From Juglans regia (Eukaryota > Streptophyta > Magnoliopsida > Fagales > Juglandaceae): a stretch of DNA of 64,000 nt. The position numbers and the translations under genes were made by a program. Location: contig NC_049903.1 of the NCBI RefSeq assembly GCF_001411555.2, positions 16,473,234-16,537,233 of the forward strand, given 5' to 3'. Positions 23,700 to 37,600 of this stretch are shown here, piece after piece. A model generated the notes under the pieces. It was not told where the DNA came from. It saw only the letters and a program-made list of their open reading frames with translations, and searched no databases. Position 1 is the first letter of the stretch; every line of letters begins with the position of its first letter.

Positions 23700-23803
23700 G
23701 CATCAGCTCCACACCAGCACACACTCAACCTATTGAGTGTAAAAAAAAAAAAAAAAAGTGATGTGAAGTGTGTGCTGGTGTGGGGTTGATGCATAGCATT
23801 TCC
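23700..23803. mobile_element. Fold-back element around an A tract
   Basis: The left arm 'ctccacaccagcacacact' and the right arm 'agtgtgtgctggtgtgggg' are inverted copies. They extend outward to 'gcatca' and 'tgatgc', with an A-rich loop. The segment would form a strong hairpin of about 100 nt. It could be a tiny MITE or a hairpin RNA source. No gene overlaps it. Confidence 0.6.
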
Positions 23804-24893
23804 CTTTATTTACTACCGCTCTACTACCCACATTTCTTGTTTGATTAATGCTAGAAAGAAATTATTATAGTATTGTATACTTTATATTCACTGTATGATT
23901 ATTTTTAATTGATTATTTTTAATACTCACTTAAAAATATATATAATCTAAATAATTTTACATCATGTACACAAAATAAATACTCCTAATAATAATTTCTA
24001 TAAATATTTATTCTTCTTTTTTTCACTTCTTTCTGCCTCTTGCTCTCTCAAAATCAAATAGCTGTCAGAAACGCTCAAGACCCCATCTCCACTTGCCACG
24101 CTCGCTCAAAACTCTCCCCTTTGTACCCAGAAGTTGTCGTTAAGATTGGGCAACTACAAACTCAAATCATCCACCCAAAAGACACCCATGGCCATGGAGA
24201 AATACTGTAGCACAAGCCCCAAATGGAACTTTCCCGTCAAAAATTATCTTTGAACTGGTATACTTTTGACTATTCATCTTTGAATTCATTTTCTTCAAAA
24301 CCTCCTATAAAAAAAAATTATCTTTTGTTTGCTCATTCATGATTTTTCACAGTACATACTAAGAAAACAAATGAATCGGAATCATCATCTCAAGATTATT
24401 CTAGGTCTTTAATGAACGAGTCACAAAGAAATTGACCTCCACTTCGTGGCAGAGCATTTCTTTCAAGCTCTAAGAACTTTCTAAGTATTTAAAGATGGTG
24501 GGAATTATTTTTTGTTTGCAAGGGTGTAAGTATAATAATATTATTCCATGAAGTTCACATTCCCTTGAAAGGGTTTTTCGGCTAAAGTTGGATATAGACA
24601 AAGAAGCTCGAGCTGCAACTCGGATACCTTCTTAGATTCGGAAGTTGCAATTTGGGTGCAGAAGGTAGAGTTCTGAGCGTAGCGTGTGTGGCTTTTGGGT
24701 GCCAAGGGGAGACGAGTCTGAGCCTTTCTGACGGCTTTTAATCACAGAATGCAAAAGGTAGAAGAAAACGTAGAAATAGAAAGCCACGTGGGTTGAGTAG
24801 TAGAGTGGTAGTAGTAAAAATGTAAGCGTATCATTTTCCTTCCTACAAACCCCCCACCCAAATGACAAGTATGACTTCTGGATTACAGTTTTA
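23804..24893. other. Intergenic, no supported gene
   Basis: I see no family-like protein on either strand. A minus-strand frame at 24632-24868 lacks recognisable features. The 24050-24240 part is less AT-rich than its surroundings and might be a decayed gene fragment. Confidence 0.4.
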
Positions 24894-25093
24894 GGTTGTG
24901 TTTGGATGTTGAAATGAGTTGAGTTGAGTTGAGTTGAGATAATAAAATATTGTTAGAATATTATTTATTATTATTATTATTATTTTAGGATTTAAAAAAG
25001 TTGAATTATTTATTATATTTTATATTGAGATTTGAAAAAGTTGTAATGATGAGTTGAGATGAATTGAGATGAGTTTTAATTCCAAACGTACCC
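24894..25093 (+). mobile_element. Tourist-like MITE, copy 2
   Basis: Runs from GGTTGTGTTTGGATGTTG to ATTCCAAACGTACCC, with the family words 'gagttgagttgag', 'tttaaaaaagttgaa' and 'gttgtaatgatgag'. It is preceded by TTA and followed by TAG, so the target duplication is imperfect. Confidence 0.65.
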
Positions 25094-25171
25094 TAGAAAC
25101 AATGGGTGCATGTGGGTTATTAACTTATTCCTCACCTCTAACGAAGAATGCATATGGATCCTCTTATTTTA

Positions 25172-25711
25172 TAGGAATGGCAATATATGACACAATCTGT
25201 CAAATAAATAGATTTGTGTCAAAACAGGTTGATTTGTTAAAATACGATTAATAAACAGATTAACCTGTTTAACTCAAAATCTATAATATTAATCCTTTTA
25301 GATTTTATTTCAAAATTAAAATTTTATTATTGTTGAATAATAATATTGATATTTCTTAATATGCTCATATTTTTATTGTTGGGCATGTAATTTTGAACCT
25401 ATGTTCATATTTATTATTGTAGGGTTTGTAATATTAGTTTTATTATAGGTTAAAATTTGAAAAATATTTATATTTATTGTAATTAAGTCGTCTTATTATT
25501 TTTTTAAATATTGTCACTATTAATAAATATTTTTTGAAATGAGTCGTGTTGTGATAACACGACACGACTTGTTATTTAAACAGATTGGTTTAGGGTTTGA
25601 AAGTTTGACACTCTTAATTTAATGGGTCGAGTTTGGATTGATTCATATAATTGAATGCTCATTACTTGACACGATACGAACACGATCAATAAACACGAAT
25701 TGCCACCACTA
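25172..25711. mobile_element. hAT-type MITE with ATGGCAAT/ATTGCCA ends
   Basis: The left end TAGGAATGGCAATAT and the right end (reverse-complemented) TAGTGGTGGCAATTCG are inverted repeats. The subterminal parts carry 'acaggttgatttg', 'gtgtcgtg'-type and 'acacgac' words, with an AT-rich centre. Flanking 8-mers ttatttta and ctatttca match at six positions, compatible with an aged hAT duplication. Confidence 0.55.
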
Positions 25712-26342
25712 CTATTTCACGTAAAATAGGTGGTACATTCTTGTATAATATTTAATTCTTGTCTAAATATAGGAGATATTGTTATTATTATAGCGTTAAA
25801 AGTGAGAATATTGATAAGCGAACTTTTAAAAAAAATTACTGTGCGAGCATAAATTAATTAAACTTCTGCAAACAAAATTAAAAAAAAGAAAAATTTTAAA
25901 CATAAATTTCATATTTTACATATCTATTTAAAAATATGTTATTTTATTTTTTTATCTACATAATAAAAATAATTCTAGACATGTTTATAAGTAAAATATA
26001 ATAAAAAAATAAAAAGATATATTTTTAAATATGTGCACAGAATGTAAAACTTATAAGAAGTGCTCAAAAAATAACTGTTTAAGTCAAATAATAGGAAAAA
26101 AAAAAGAGCCGTTCTCACGAGAATGGCTCCCTTTTTTATTTTATTTTTTAATCTTTTAATTTATTTATTTTATATCTTTTAAAATTTAAAAAATATTATA
26201 ATATTATTAAAAAATATTTTTTTAATCATTAAATAAAATAAAAAGAAATAGGCTCCAAAAGGCATTAAAATATAAATAAGTAAATAAATCGCCGCCTATT
26301 CCTTGAACTAGTGGAGGAAGGAGATAAGTTGGACGCGAAAAA
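25712..26342. other. Intergenic and probable upstream region of the primase-homolog gene
   Basis: AT-rich sequence with a short palindrome 'gttctcacgagaatggctc' near 26110. No additional gene. The last 60-100 bp are likely the leader of the primase homolog; no clear TATA box is assigned. Confidence 0.4.
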
Positions 26343-26765
26343 ATGGCAGTCATTCGGCAGTGTCTTCTTTGCCGTCCTCTCTACCAAATCTTCCCCTCCT
26401 GCAAACACTTGCTCAGTGCCTCCGTAACTACCTCTTCTAGGAGTTTTTCCCGTGCTTGGGCTTGCTCTCTCCCCCTCTCCACCAGGGCTTCCACTTCTCC
26501 AGGTACTGCTTAGGTTCTCAGCATGCACTTGAATGCTCTACCCTGTTTTGTTAATTTATACTCTATACTGCAACTCATACCCAATTATTTTAATCAACCG
26601 CTTTGTTGCTTACTTTCATTTACTGGTTTTTTTTTTCTCTCTCTGTTTTTTTTCCGCAACACACACACACACACATTATATTTGCCTCGTTTGGCTGTAA
26701 AGAAAAGAAAAAAAGAAAAAGAAAATAAATATGGAATCTTATTCTTATGTTGCCTTTTGTGTGTG

Positions 26766-26796
<31 letters not shown>

Positions 26797-28624
26797 TTTA
26801 TGGATAAAATAAAATTTTATTGAATGAATTAAATAGGCACCACACAGGAATTATACAACTTAGAACAGCTAGTTACAAGTTAAGAGCTAGAAAGTGATAC
26901 AAAAAAGTCATGAAAGTGGCTCCATTGAAATCACTAGCAGAAGCCCAATGAAATAAAGTGTGGAAAAAGAAACTTCTAACCTCATCCAGATAACGCTCCC
27001 TATCTTTAAAGCTCCGGCCATTTCCCTTTTGTGTTCATTTGTTTCTCGCATATATTTTCAATTAGCAAGATGTTGGCTCAACAAAGATTCGATTATTTGA
27101 GTTTTGCTCGGTAAAGTAGCTATAATTTTCCTTTGGTTTTACACAAAAGGCTGCTCTTTCAGAAGTTAGATTTTACTTTCTTTAATCACATTTGCTCAGC
27201 AACCAAACAGGGCATTTAGAAAATAATTGTAAACCATATGCTCACTGAGATTTTTTTTTCACACTATTCTTTAAATTATCTCAAACTTCATATTCAATTC
27301 AAAGGCGACAACTTGCCCTTTAGTGTGGTCTATATATATACATATATAAGTTTTGGTTATTCTCAGAAGTAATGGGGAGTGAATTATCGTTTTAATTTAC
27401 AATATGGGTTGTTCATGTAGCTCATGTGGAGCAAAAAGGAGCTGAAACTGATGGTTCTTCCAAAGTGAGACTGTTGACACAGAAATTGGAAGTCCTTGGC
27501 ATCAACTGTGATGATTTTGTTACGCCTGGACGGTACCATCGGTTGTTTTGCCCCAAGGTATATCCTCCCTCATACAATTTTGTTAATACCTTATTGCATA
27601 ATAAATCATTTTTTTGGCATACTGTACTTTTCTCTTTTGTAGATAACCTCTGGTTGTCAATATTCTTTTATCTTCTTTGCAATTTTATATTCTAAACAAT
27701 TCCAATTTGTGTTTGAATCTCCTGTTTTTTGGTAAAATAGTGCAAAGGTGGGCAGTCAATGGTGAGGAGTTTATCTCTTCATATCATCCAAGATGGGTAA
27801 GATGCTTCTTCTAGTTTGTTTTGATGCTAGTAGGTTGAGGAAGTAGGCTCTATTTCTTATGTGACTGAAGTTGTAGGGGTTTTGCAATGTGGAGATGTTT
27901 TCACACTGAATGTGGGTGGGCAGGCCAGGTAAAAATATTACAAGTGTCAATATTTGTAGGTTTTATGCAAAATGGAAAAACTAAGCCAATTGTTTGTTTG
28001 GTTTAGGCGTTTGCAGAGAGCAGAGCATCATACTATGGAGTTGCCAAAAAAGTCGAGTCCTTTGGACAAATATCAGAGGAAAGTATGGGCTTAGAACCAC
28101 TAGGTGCAAAGGTACTATATGGTTCTCTCTCTCTATGTATAGATTATAACAACTCTTTATCCAGTTATGTGAGCTTTTGAAAATTGTCTTATCAAGAATC
28201 ATTGTTGGGGGGTCTTTTCAGGGCATGCCCTTCGACATTGTTGTCAAGGGGAGGGTGCCATTTAATGACTAGGTTTGCTGTTGAAGTACAACGGAGATCA
28301 GGCTTAATATTATTGGGGAATAGTTGAACTAATTCTGAAAAAAGGATGTTTCATTCCATTATATCAGCTCAACTACGACGCTAAGGGTGGTAGCTCATCT
28401 GGAAGGAAGTATAAAGGAGGGCATTGTGAAGACGGGAAAACTAGGAGTTGGGGTGGGGTTTTTGGGTAGAGTTTTAGTTCTACGGGAAGCAAGGGGTTGG
28501 GGTTGGGGTTGGGCTTGGGTTTGGTGTATTTTGGGTTGTTTTTCACAGGCTTTTTGGGTTATTAAGGGTTTTCTATTATGGGCACGGTGTTCTCTTGTAT
28601 TCATTCAGTGTACTTGGTTGCTCC

Positions 28625-28674
<50 letters not shown>

Positions 28675-31600
28675 TTTACTTATATAAAAGAAAAATTATC
28701 ATCCCAATCTGGAGTTTTCACTCTAAATGAACTGGTATTCTGAAAAATTAAAATGTAAAGGCCGCAAAGCAGGATTTTATCAGCATGAACATGTCTTTGG
28801 TATGTGCAATTTCCAGCACCATTGGAAGCAATATTTTTGTCCTCATCAATGGAACACCTTTAAGTGTTGGACTATCTTCCCTTCAAACTTAGTGTTTTAC
28901 TCTTTAATCACTAACAAATGTACCAGTATCCGGCCTAGGATTTATTCCTCTCCTACCATTTCCCTTCCATTTTATGAAAAAGAAGAAACACAAGCACCAT
29001 TACATGTAATTAATAACAATAACCTAATGGTCAATTACTTAAACCATTTGGATTTTTCAAAGCATTCATCGACTATACAAACAAATTAGTCTCTTTGAAG
29101 TAGACTTGGTTGTCTTGCTGTGTGTGCTGCATCATTCAAGCCATTGTGATTGATAGAGACCATGCTATTCATTAGCTGTTTGATTGAGTTGACGGGCATT
29201 TATGTATCATACGGTTATGATTACTGTCGGCATCAAGCAAGGTGTATCTACTCATGGTAGAAGCTTTGCCTCATGACTTTAGACCATCTGTCCACAATTA
29301 TAGAATGAGTATTAATGCTATAGGCTGACGCAGCCACTCATTGAGATTTATCACAAAAAACATTCATTGCACTTCATTTAATCATACATTAAATGTTACC
29401 TGTGGATCTTTTTCATTTAGCTTCGACTCAAACTTTGTGTTTCACGAGAGCCATTCACGGGAGAGGCATTAGGCCTATTAATGGAATGGAGTTACCATCC
29501 ATCAAATTTACCATTATTCGTTAAGATGGAGGAATAAATTAAAAGTTCTAGGCAGAGGCTGTGGTGTAGTTGTACAAATAGAAGGAAAACTTCGTCACAT
29601 TATATATATATAGAGACAGGCTTAAAAGAGCAGTACTGGAAGCTGTCAACAATTCGAGATTCTATTTACTGCAGATACAGGGGGTCTCCATCCTAGTTGT
29701 TTCAATTTTCCAGTATAACCTTATTAAGATTTTCTTTGTTTAATCAATGATGTCTTGGTAGAATGGATTTTATTATGCATGGTCATGGCTTGGTAGAAAG
29801 AGTGGACTGTGAACTTCCTTGTTTTTCACTTATCAAAAAAAAAAAAAAAAAGAAAACTTCCCTGTTTTAGAGGGGCACCAAAAAATCTTGTCTTCAACTC
29901 TCCCGTCATACGGGTATAGAATAACAACGACCAGAACAACAATAGTAATAATGACAATAATAACAAGAATGTAATGTGTTATAAGGACTATTGGCATGGT
30001 GCCAAGGACTTGAGATTAAATCCTACCTTTACCTGGGATAGGATATTTAAAGGGATAAAAAGGGCTGCTTCTGACTTTGTGCACATAGGCTCCATTCTTG
30101 ATTTGGTTATATGGAAATTCATGTGATGTCTTTGTTATATCTTAAGAAGTAGTGCCTATATTGTCCTTTTATTGCTCTTATTCCTTTCGTAAGGGGTCGA
30201 GACTACTAGAGGAAAAAGAGTGCATTTAACCTATATTCCTGACATGGATGGTTTAATTATTCAACCTGATATTTTTCCCCGGTGCTTTCCATTCAAAACT
30301 TTATACAATTTCCTCCTTAACAATTGACTGGCATGATTGAATGAGATGCCTTTCCCACTTTTTGGTCCATCATGGAAGCATAAGGCTAGAAATCAAATGG
30401 CTCTGAGTTGTTGCCTTCTTCTATGCTGACAATTCTACAAAAACATGCCTCCAATGAATTAGGAGAAAAAACAAAAAGGACTGTGTGTGATTACTTGCAA
30501 CGAACTTAGCTAAAAAATTTGTTTATGGGATCCACATGTTAAATGATTTTCTGTGTGCATCGAGATAAAAGCCATGTATATAGGAGAGCTTTGAGAACTT
30601 GAATAATGGTCCTCTCGATAGCCCCTTCCTGGTACCTTTTTTTTTTTTTTTTCCTGATTAGTCTCTATCTCTCTCTCTCTTTCTTCTCCCTCTCCCGTAA
30701 TTCCATCAATGCAATTGCCGATGCCTAATTTACTGATATCAATTGCTCTTATTCTTTGTCCCAGCTGATTGCATATTTTGGTGAGCGGATGATATCTGAG
30801 AAGACGTTGCGAAGAAATGCTGTTATGCAAATGTCTAGTGATAAGGTACCTAATGTATAAATATTAAACCTTAACATCTACATTTATGTGGATGATCATG
30901 GGGTAGGAACTATGTTACATTGAAGTCTTAAGTTAGATGCGATTCCCTATGTCACTAACTACATAATACTAAAATTTTGTTGACTATTGCTTTGACTTTC
31001 ATGTATTTGAATTTTAAAAATTATTATTTTATTATGGAATTGTAAAATGGTTGCCTCCAACCAGTTCTCAAAAGATATATTTACGGGTGGCAAATAGGTT
31101 GATTTGACCAGGTTGGGATAGTTCATTATTTGTCTCCGTGTGTAATTTCCCATGTACCCATTTATGAATGATCTAATAAAATGTTTAGATTATGTGGTTA
31201 AAAGCTGAAGGGTTTGTGGATTTGTTTAGACAATGGTGGAGTTCATATCAGCTACAAGGTACTTCGAGTTTTATCTTGGCAGGTAAATTGAAAGATTTGA
31301 AGAAGGACTTGAGTCTTGAAATGAACAGGTTTTTGGCAATGTGGAATTTCAAAAAAAGACCTTATTACAAGAATTACAAGGTATGGGGGGTGTTGAAGCC
31401 GAGAACACTCGCAATAGCCAAGTCACCTCAGAATTAGAAAGGGTGATTCTAATGGAGGAGATTTCTTGGAGGCAAAAGTCAAGGGCACTGTGGTTGAGGG
31501 AGGGGGACAAATGCACGAAGTTTTTTCACCGGGTAGCCAACTCACACTGGAGGAACAATGCCATCGAGACCCTGACCAAAGATGGCTTTGCTTCGTCAGA

Positions 31601-34600
31601 CCAATTAGTGATCAAGGACCATATAGTTGAACATTTTGAAGAGCTACTTTCGGAACCTTTTGATTGGAGACCTAGATTAGATGGTCTAGATTTTGAGGCA
31701 GTTGATCAGACAAGTATGGTTTGGCTTGAGAGACCTTTTGAATAGGAAGAGGTACAACTAGTAGTTAGAAAAATGAATAGAGCTTACTAGTAGTTAGAAA
31801 AATGAATAGAGACAAAGCTCCAGGCCTGGATGGTTTTACCATGACATTTTTTCAGACTTGTTGGGAGGTGGTGGAAGAGGATGTCATGCAGGTTTTTCAA
31901 GAAATTTTCACTTTTAGGAAATTTGAGAAGAGTTTAAATGCTACATTCATTGCTCTTCTCCCCAAAATGCTACAGTGGAATGCTAGTTTCATTAGGGAGG
32001 CACATGATTGGGAGGTTGGTATCCTTTTTGAGTTCTTTAACTTGTTATACACCATTGGAGTTATTACAGGGGGGGACAAGTTGGTTTGGTCGCCTTCCAG
32101 CAAAGGAAAATTTTCTGTACACTCTTTCTTTGAGGTTCTCGCTACTCAAACTAGTAATCACTTTCCTTGGAAAAGCGTTTGGAGGAATAAAGCACCTCCT
32201 AAGGCTGCTTTTTTTGTTTGGACTGCATCCTTAGGGAAGATTTTGACCATTGATAATCCAAGGAAACGTGGGCATATCCTTGTGGATTGGTGTTATATGT
32301 GCAGAAATAGCGGCGAAACAATGGATCATTTACTTCTTCTACATTGTGAGTTTGCAAGGGCCATATGGAATTACTTTTTCTGCAAAATGGGATTAGCATG
32401 GTTATGCCGAGGAGGGTGGTCAACCTACTAGCTGGTTGGAGAGGGATCACGGGGATACCACAGATTGCAGCTATGTGGAAGATGCTTCCATTTGCCTACT
32501 TTGGTGTATTTAGAGTGAAAGGAATGACCGAAATTTTGAGGATCGAGAGTTTTCTTTGGAAAAGCTTTTAGACTTTTTTTCTGGAAGACTATTTATGTGG
32601 GCAATTGTTATAGACTTTAATGGTCTCAACTTTCATGATTTCCTTGTAACTGTTGCTAGTTCCTAACTAGGTGTAATCACATATATACTTCTTGTGTACT
32701 TGGGCTATGCCTATTTCTATTTCAATAAAATATATTATTACTTATAAAAAAATGTTTAGAATCCATATCCAACAATCCATTTAGTTAAGGAGGATTCTAA
32801 CTGCTCAGCAGCACACACACGGCATTTGGGTAGTGATGAGTCATGAGCTTTTAACCTTATTTGTGTTCTCAATCATATGAAAATAGCAAAAAGCCTTACC
32901 TATTAAAAAACAAATAGTGAAAAGCTTTTCTGTTTCCACCCCCACATTCTTTGCTTTATCATTTCATCATCCGGAATAATCCATCTTAAATTCTCAACTA
33001 CTCTTCTCTGTGTGTGCGTGGTGTATTGTTGCTTTAATTCTCAGTAACTTGAACCGCGAGAAGTTTATAGTTTCTAATTACTGCAGAAGTTTTCATACGC
33101 AGAACGTCATTGCTTTTACTTACAGACAAAATGGGCTGCTTGTTGGTTGCAAATACCGGACTGTGGGAAAAAGATTTTGGCAGGTAATGTGCTGAGACTT
33201 AGCTTGGAGTTTTATATTAGTTGATATTGAAGATAGTGATGAATGTTGTCCAAATCATTAATCTGTAGTATTTGGGTGATCGAAGCTCGATTGGGGGGGC
33301 GTTAAACCTTGAGATGAACATGTAGCTTCAAGGAAATGATGTCTTGATAATTGGTGGATTCTGTTTGTTAACTCTGTATTTACTTGACCTTTTATAATTT
33401 TATTAAACTAGGATAATGGACTCCAATGTAAATGTTTGAGTTCTATTTCATCAGCCGTTATGCACTTATTTATCTTAATTCTGCGTGACTTTCTATTTCA
33501 CTGATTTACAGGAGAAGGGTACAGAGAAGAGGTTGTACGGACTTGATGATATAAATGATGTGCCTGAAATCATCATTGTAGTAATTCTATCACCTCTTTG
33601 GGCTGCTTTTCTACTGTTATTCAAATTTCTTGCACACTCTATATCGTGGTTTTATTGCATGTGATGTTGAGTGCAGGTTGAAGGTGAAATAGATAAGCTT
33701 TCACTGGAGGAAGCTGGCTTCTGCAATTGTGTTAGTGTTCCTGGTGGTGCGCCTGGAAAAGTTTCAACTAAAGAATTACCATCTTTTGAAAAGGTATGCA
33801 CTGATATGAACTTCTTTGGAGCCTGTTTGACCTTTGTGAAGATGATCTTTATAAGTAGTTCTACAGAAGCTTCAAATTGATTGGTCCTTTTGGTTTATAG
33901 AGCAGATGTGGCTCGCTTTCTCTGAGTCATTACAATAATGTTTACCTAGCCTTCATAAGCATTAAATTTTTTTATTTTCTAATTGGGGATTACCCAAAAA
34001 ATTCATTTTCTAATGGGATGCATAACTGGAACAGAAGTGGATGGGTGTAAAGTTTTGGGATCAAGTCCCATTATGCGTCTATAACTTGTGATAAAAAAAT
34101 TCCTCATATAGAGAAATAGATTTGGGATCACCAGAATGACAAAGAAGTCTTGTGGAGAGTAGTACACTCCACATAGGGGTGCTTGTAGGGTGGGTTGAGT
34201 TCTAATGAAGTCCAAGGGTCTCATGGGTTGGATTTATGGAATAACATAACGAAAATTTAGGAGAGGTTTTCTAATCATCTCAAATTTTAGTTGGGAGACA
34301 GATCAGGATCAAATTCTGGCATGATTTGTGGTGTGGAGATGGGCTCCTCAAAGAAGTTTTCCCAAATGTGTATGATGTTGTTCATGCTAAGAATGCTTTT
34401 GTGGCAGACAATTTGGAGATTAATTCTCCTAAGTGAAATATTAGCTTCGTTAGAGGAGCTCAAGATTTGGAGGTGGATGCCTCAGTGGAATTTTAGCTTC
34501 GTTTGTTGTATAGCACTAGATTCATAGATGTTCAATATTTCGTTCTTTCTGAAGTGTTCTCATAACAATTCACTTGCCTGGAAGAGTACTTGGTGGGCTA

Positions 34601-37600
34601 AGGATCCATTGAGGGCTGCATTTTTGCTTGGACAGCCACTCTAGTAAGATACTCACAATGAATAATTTAAGGTAAAGACATACTGTTGTGATTGATTTGT
34701 TGTACGTGTAAGTGGAGTAGTGAGTTTGTTGATCATCTTTTACTCCATTGCGAGATTTCCTGTGCATTGTGGAGTGACTTCTTCAATTGAGTTGGTTTGG
34801 CTAAGGCTGTGCCAAGAAAAATTTTAAACTTATTTTATTCCTTCTCCAAGGATAGGTGATAACCTGCAAAATGCATAGTATGATGGTTCCTATATGTGTT
34901 GTATTTGGAAGAAAATGAATGGTAGAATGTTGAGGACTGTAACGGATACCAGAGGAGCTCATGACTTTCTTTATCAATACTCTTTTCCTTCAGACAGCCT
35001 CAATAGATTTTAATGGGCTAAACGTCCATGGTTTTCTTGTGTTTTTTTTTTTGTCATTCTCGATAGGTGTCACCCTTATATGCATCCTATGTATTTGGTT
35101 ATGCTTAAGTGGGAGGCCATGGTGGTGGGTTTCTGTGCTAGTCTCCCTGGGGATTTAGGTTCCATGGGTGAGTCTTAAGGGCTTTGCTCTGGGGTGGTTC
35201 CCCTGTCATAAACAAAAATGTATTTGGTTATGCCTTTTTCCCTTTTAATGAAGATTTCTTACTTATAAAAAAAATGAATTGCAAATGAGAATCAATTTAA
35301 GTTTAATGTTGTCTGGTTTCAAATTTTCTTGCTTTTCTTCGTTTGCTAATTAAAAAAATCTTCACATTGATGGCATCTTTTGTCTGAAAACTTTGTATCT
35401 TATTCTTATTTATTTTTTGTTTATTTGTGTGCACGCACATGTGAAGTTAGGACACTGCCTATCAGTATCTCTGGAACTGCAAAGAGTACTTGGATAAGGT
35501 ATGTATTTTAATGTATGTCTTTAAAATAGTGCCCATTCAGATATGAAGCTTTTGATCAGGTTTTCTTCCTTCTTTTTTCACCTAATAGGTTTCTCGCATT
35601 ATCCTGGCAACTGATGGCGACACATCAGGCCAAGCTTTGGCTAAAGAGCTAGCACGCCGCCTTGGAAAAGACAGGTTACATTATGTGAAGCAATTATCCT
35701 CTTTGAGAAATTCTACAGTCTAGTTGAGGAACTCAGAATTCCGCATTGTGGTCCATTTATAGCTTTGCAAGTCCAACTTAAAAATGATGGAATGCATCTA
35801 AAATGTCTTAGCAGCAGGGTAATCGGACCAGCCAAATCATGTTGACTTTTCCTTTATAATTTTAGACAGAAAATTTTGCTAGGGCAAGTCAAGTGTTAGA
35901 CAATCAAAGTGGGTAGCTGCATATCATGACCTTGATGAATTACTACATAAAAGAATGAATTTAGTTGGCCTGCCTTGATAGATTTTATATGGTCTTACAC
36001 AATTTGAATTAGGCCTAGCAATTCTCACTCATGTTGAAGATTTTAGATGGGTAGGTTGTACGCAATTTGCATATCATTATTGAGGACTATTAGGCCTGGT
36101 TTGTGAAAATCTCATCTCATCTCATCTAATCTTATTATTATAACTTTTTCCAAACTACCAAACAAAATACAAAATACAATTCAACTTTTTCAAATCCCAA
36201 AACAAAAATAAAATTAAAAAATTATATTCTAACAATAGTTTATTCAACTTTCATTTTATCTCATCTCTGTAACCAAACGAGGCCTTAGACTTGCAACCTA
36301 TATGTGCTTACTTTTTAGTTTCGTCAAATTAAAGGTTGCGTAGATATCATACTTTGGAATAATGTGCTTCTTTATTTTAATTTGTCGGTGCAGATGTTGG
36401 CAAGTACGGTGGCCAAAGAAAGATGATCACAGTTGTTTTAAAGATGCTAATGAGGTCTGATACTTTTTTAAGTAAAATTTCCCCTTTTTTCCTTCGAGCT
36501 TCTTAGGTTTTGGTTAATATAAAATTTGGGCGTAGCATTGTATGAGCTTTTGTCTGGACAATTTTCACTTATGTTTGAGAACTCCTAGGGCCTGGTTTGG
36601 ATAGAGAGATGATTTCATCTCATCTCATCCCATCTCATCTCAATATCCAAACACCACAAACACACTTTTCAATTTCAAATTTTCAACTTTTTCATCTAAT
36701 CATTATCTAATTATTACAACTTTCCCAAACTTCCAAACAAAACACAAAAAAAAATTCTACTTTTTCAAATCCCAAAACAAAAATTGTATTAAAAAATTAT
36801 ATTCTAACAATATTTTAACTTAATAATATTTTTATTCAACTTTTTCTCTCTCATTTCCGAAAACCATATAAAACATTTTAACTCAAACCATTTCACTATT
36901 CACAAACCATCTCACTATTCACAAACCATCTTAACTCATCTCGTCTCAACTCAGTATCCAAACCAGGCCTTAGGTTGGGTTTGGTTGAACCAAACTCAAC
37001 TCATCTCAAACCAATAATTGATGGGATCCACTACTTTTTCAACTTCGCATAAAATGTTAAACTCATCTCAATCTACTTCATACATTGTAACCTAAAAAGT
37101 TAAACCCATCTCAATGGGACCCACAAAATACTACCTATTCACAACTCAACTCAACTCAACTCAACATCCAAACGTAGCCTCAACATACTTATCCTGATCT
37201 TAAAGAGTTGAGATAGCTGTGAAAATCATGATTTGGTGCTTGTCTTGTTATCAGGGTTAGGGTCGCACCTCCTTTTGCATTGCCTTTAATAAACCTTATT
37301 ACATTACAAAATGTCAAAATAGGTCTGATAAATATATAATACAATAAAAAAGTAAAGAACATTTATCTTCCCTTGTTGTGCATCTCCCTGGGAGATTGTT
37401 TATTAATGGGGTTTGTTGCTGCACCTGGAGAAAAGTTCTTTCCAAGGTCCATTACACCTAGTAATATTGCTTATCTAACTTTCATTGTCTGTAAGGTTCT
37501 GTTGTATTTTTTTTGTATAGTACCATGCAAGCATCGTGATGTTTGATCTGACGCCATAGGTTCTGAAGTTTATGGGACCAGATGCTCTGAAGAAGGTAAT

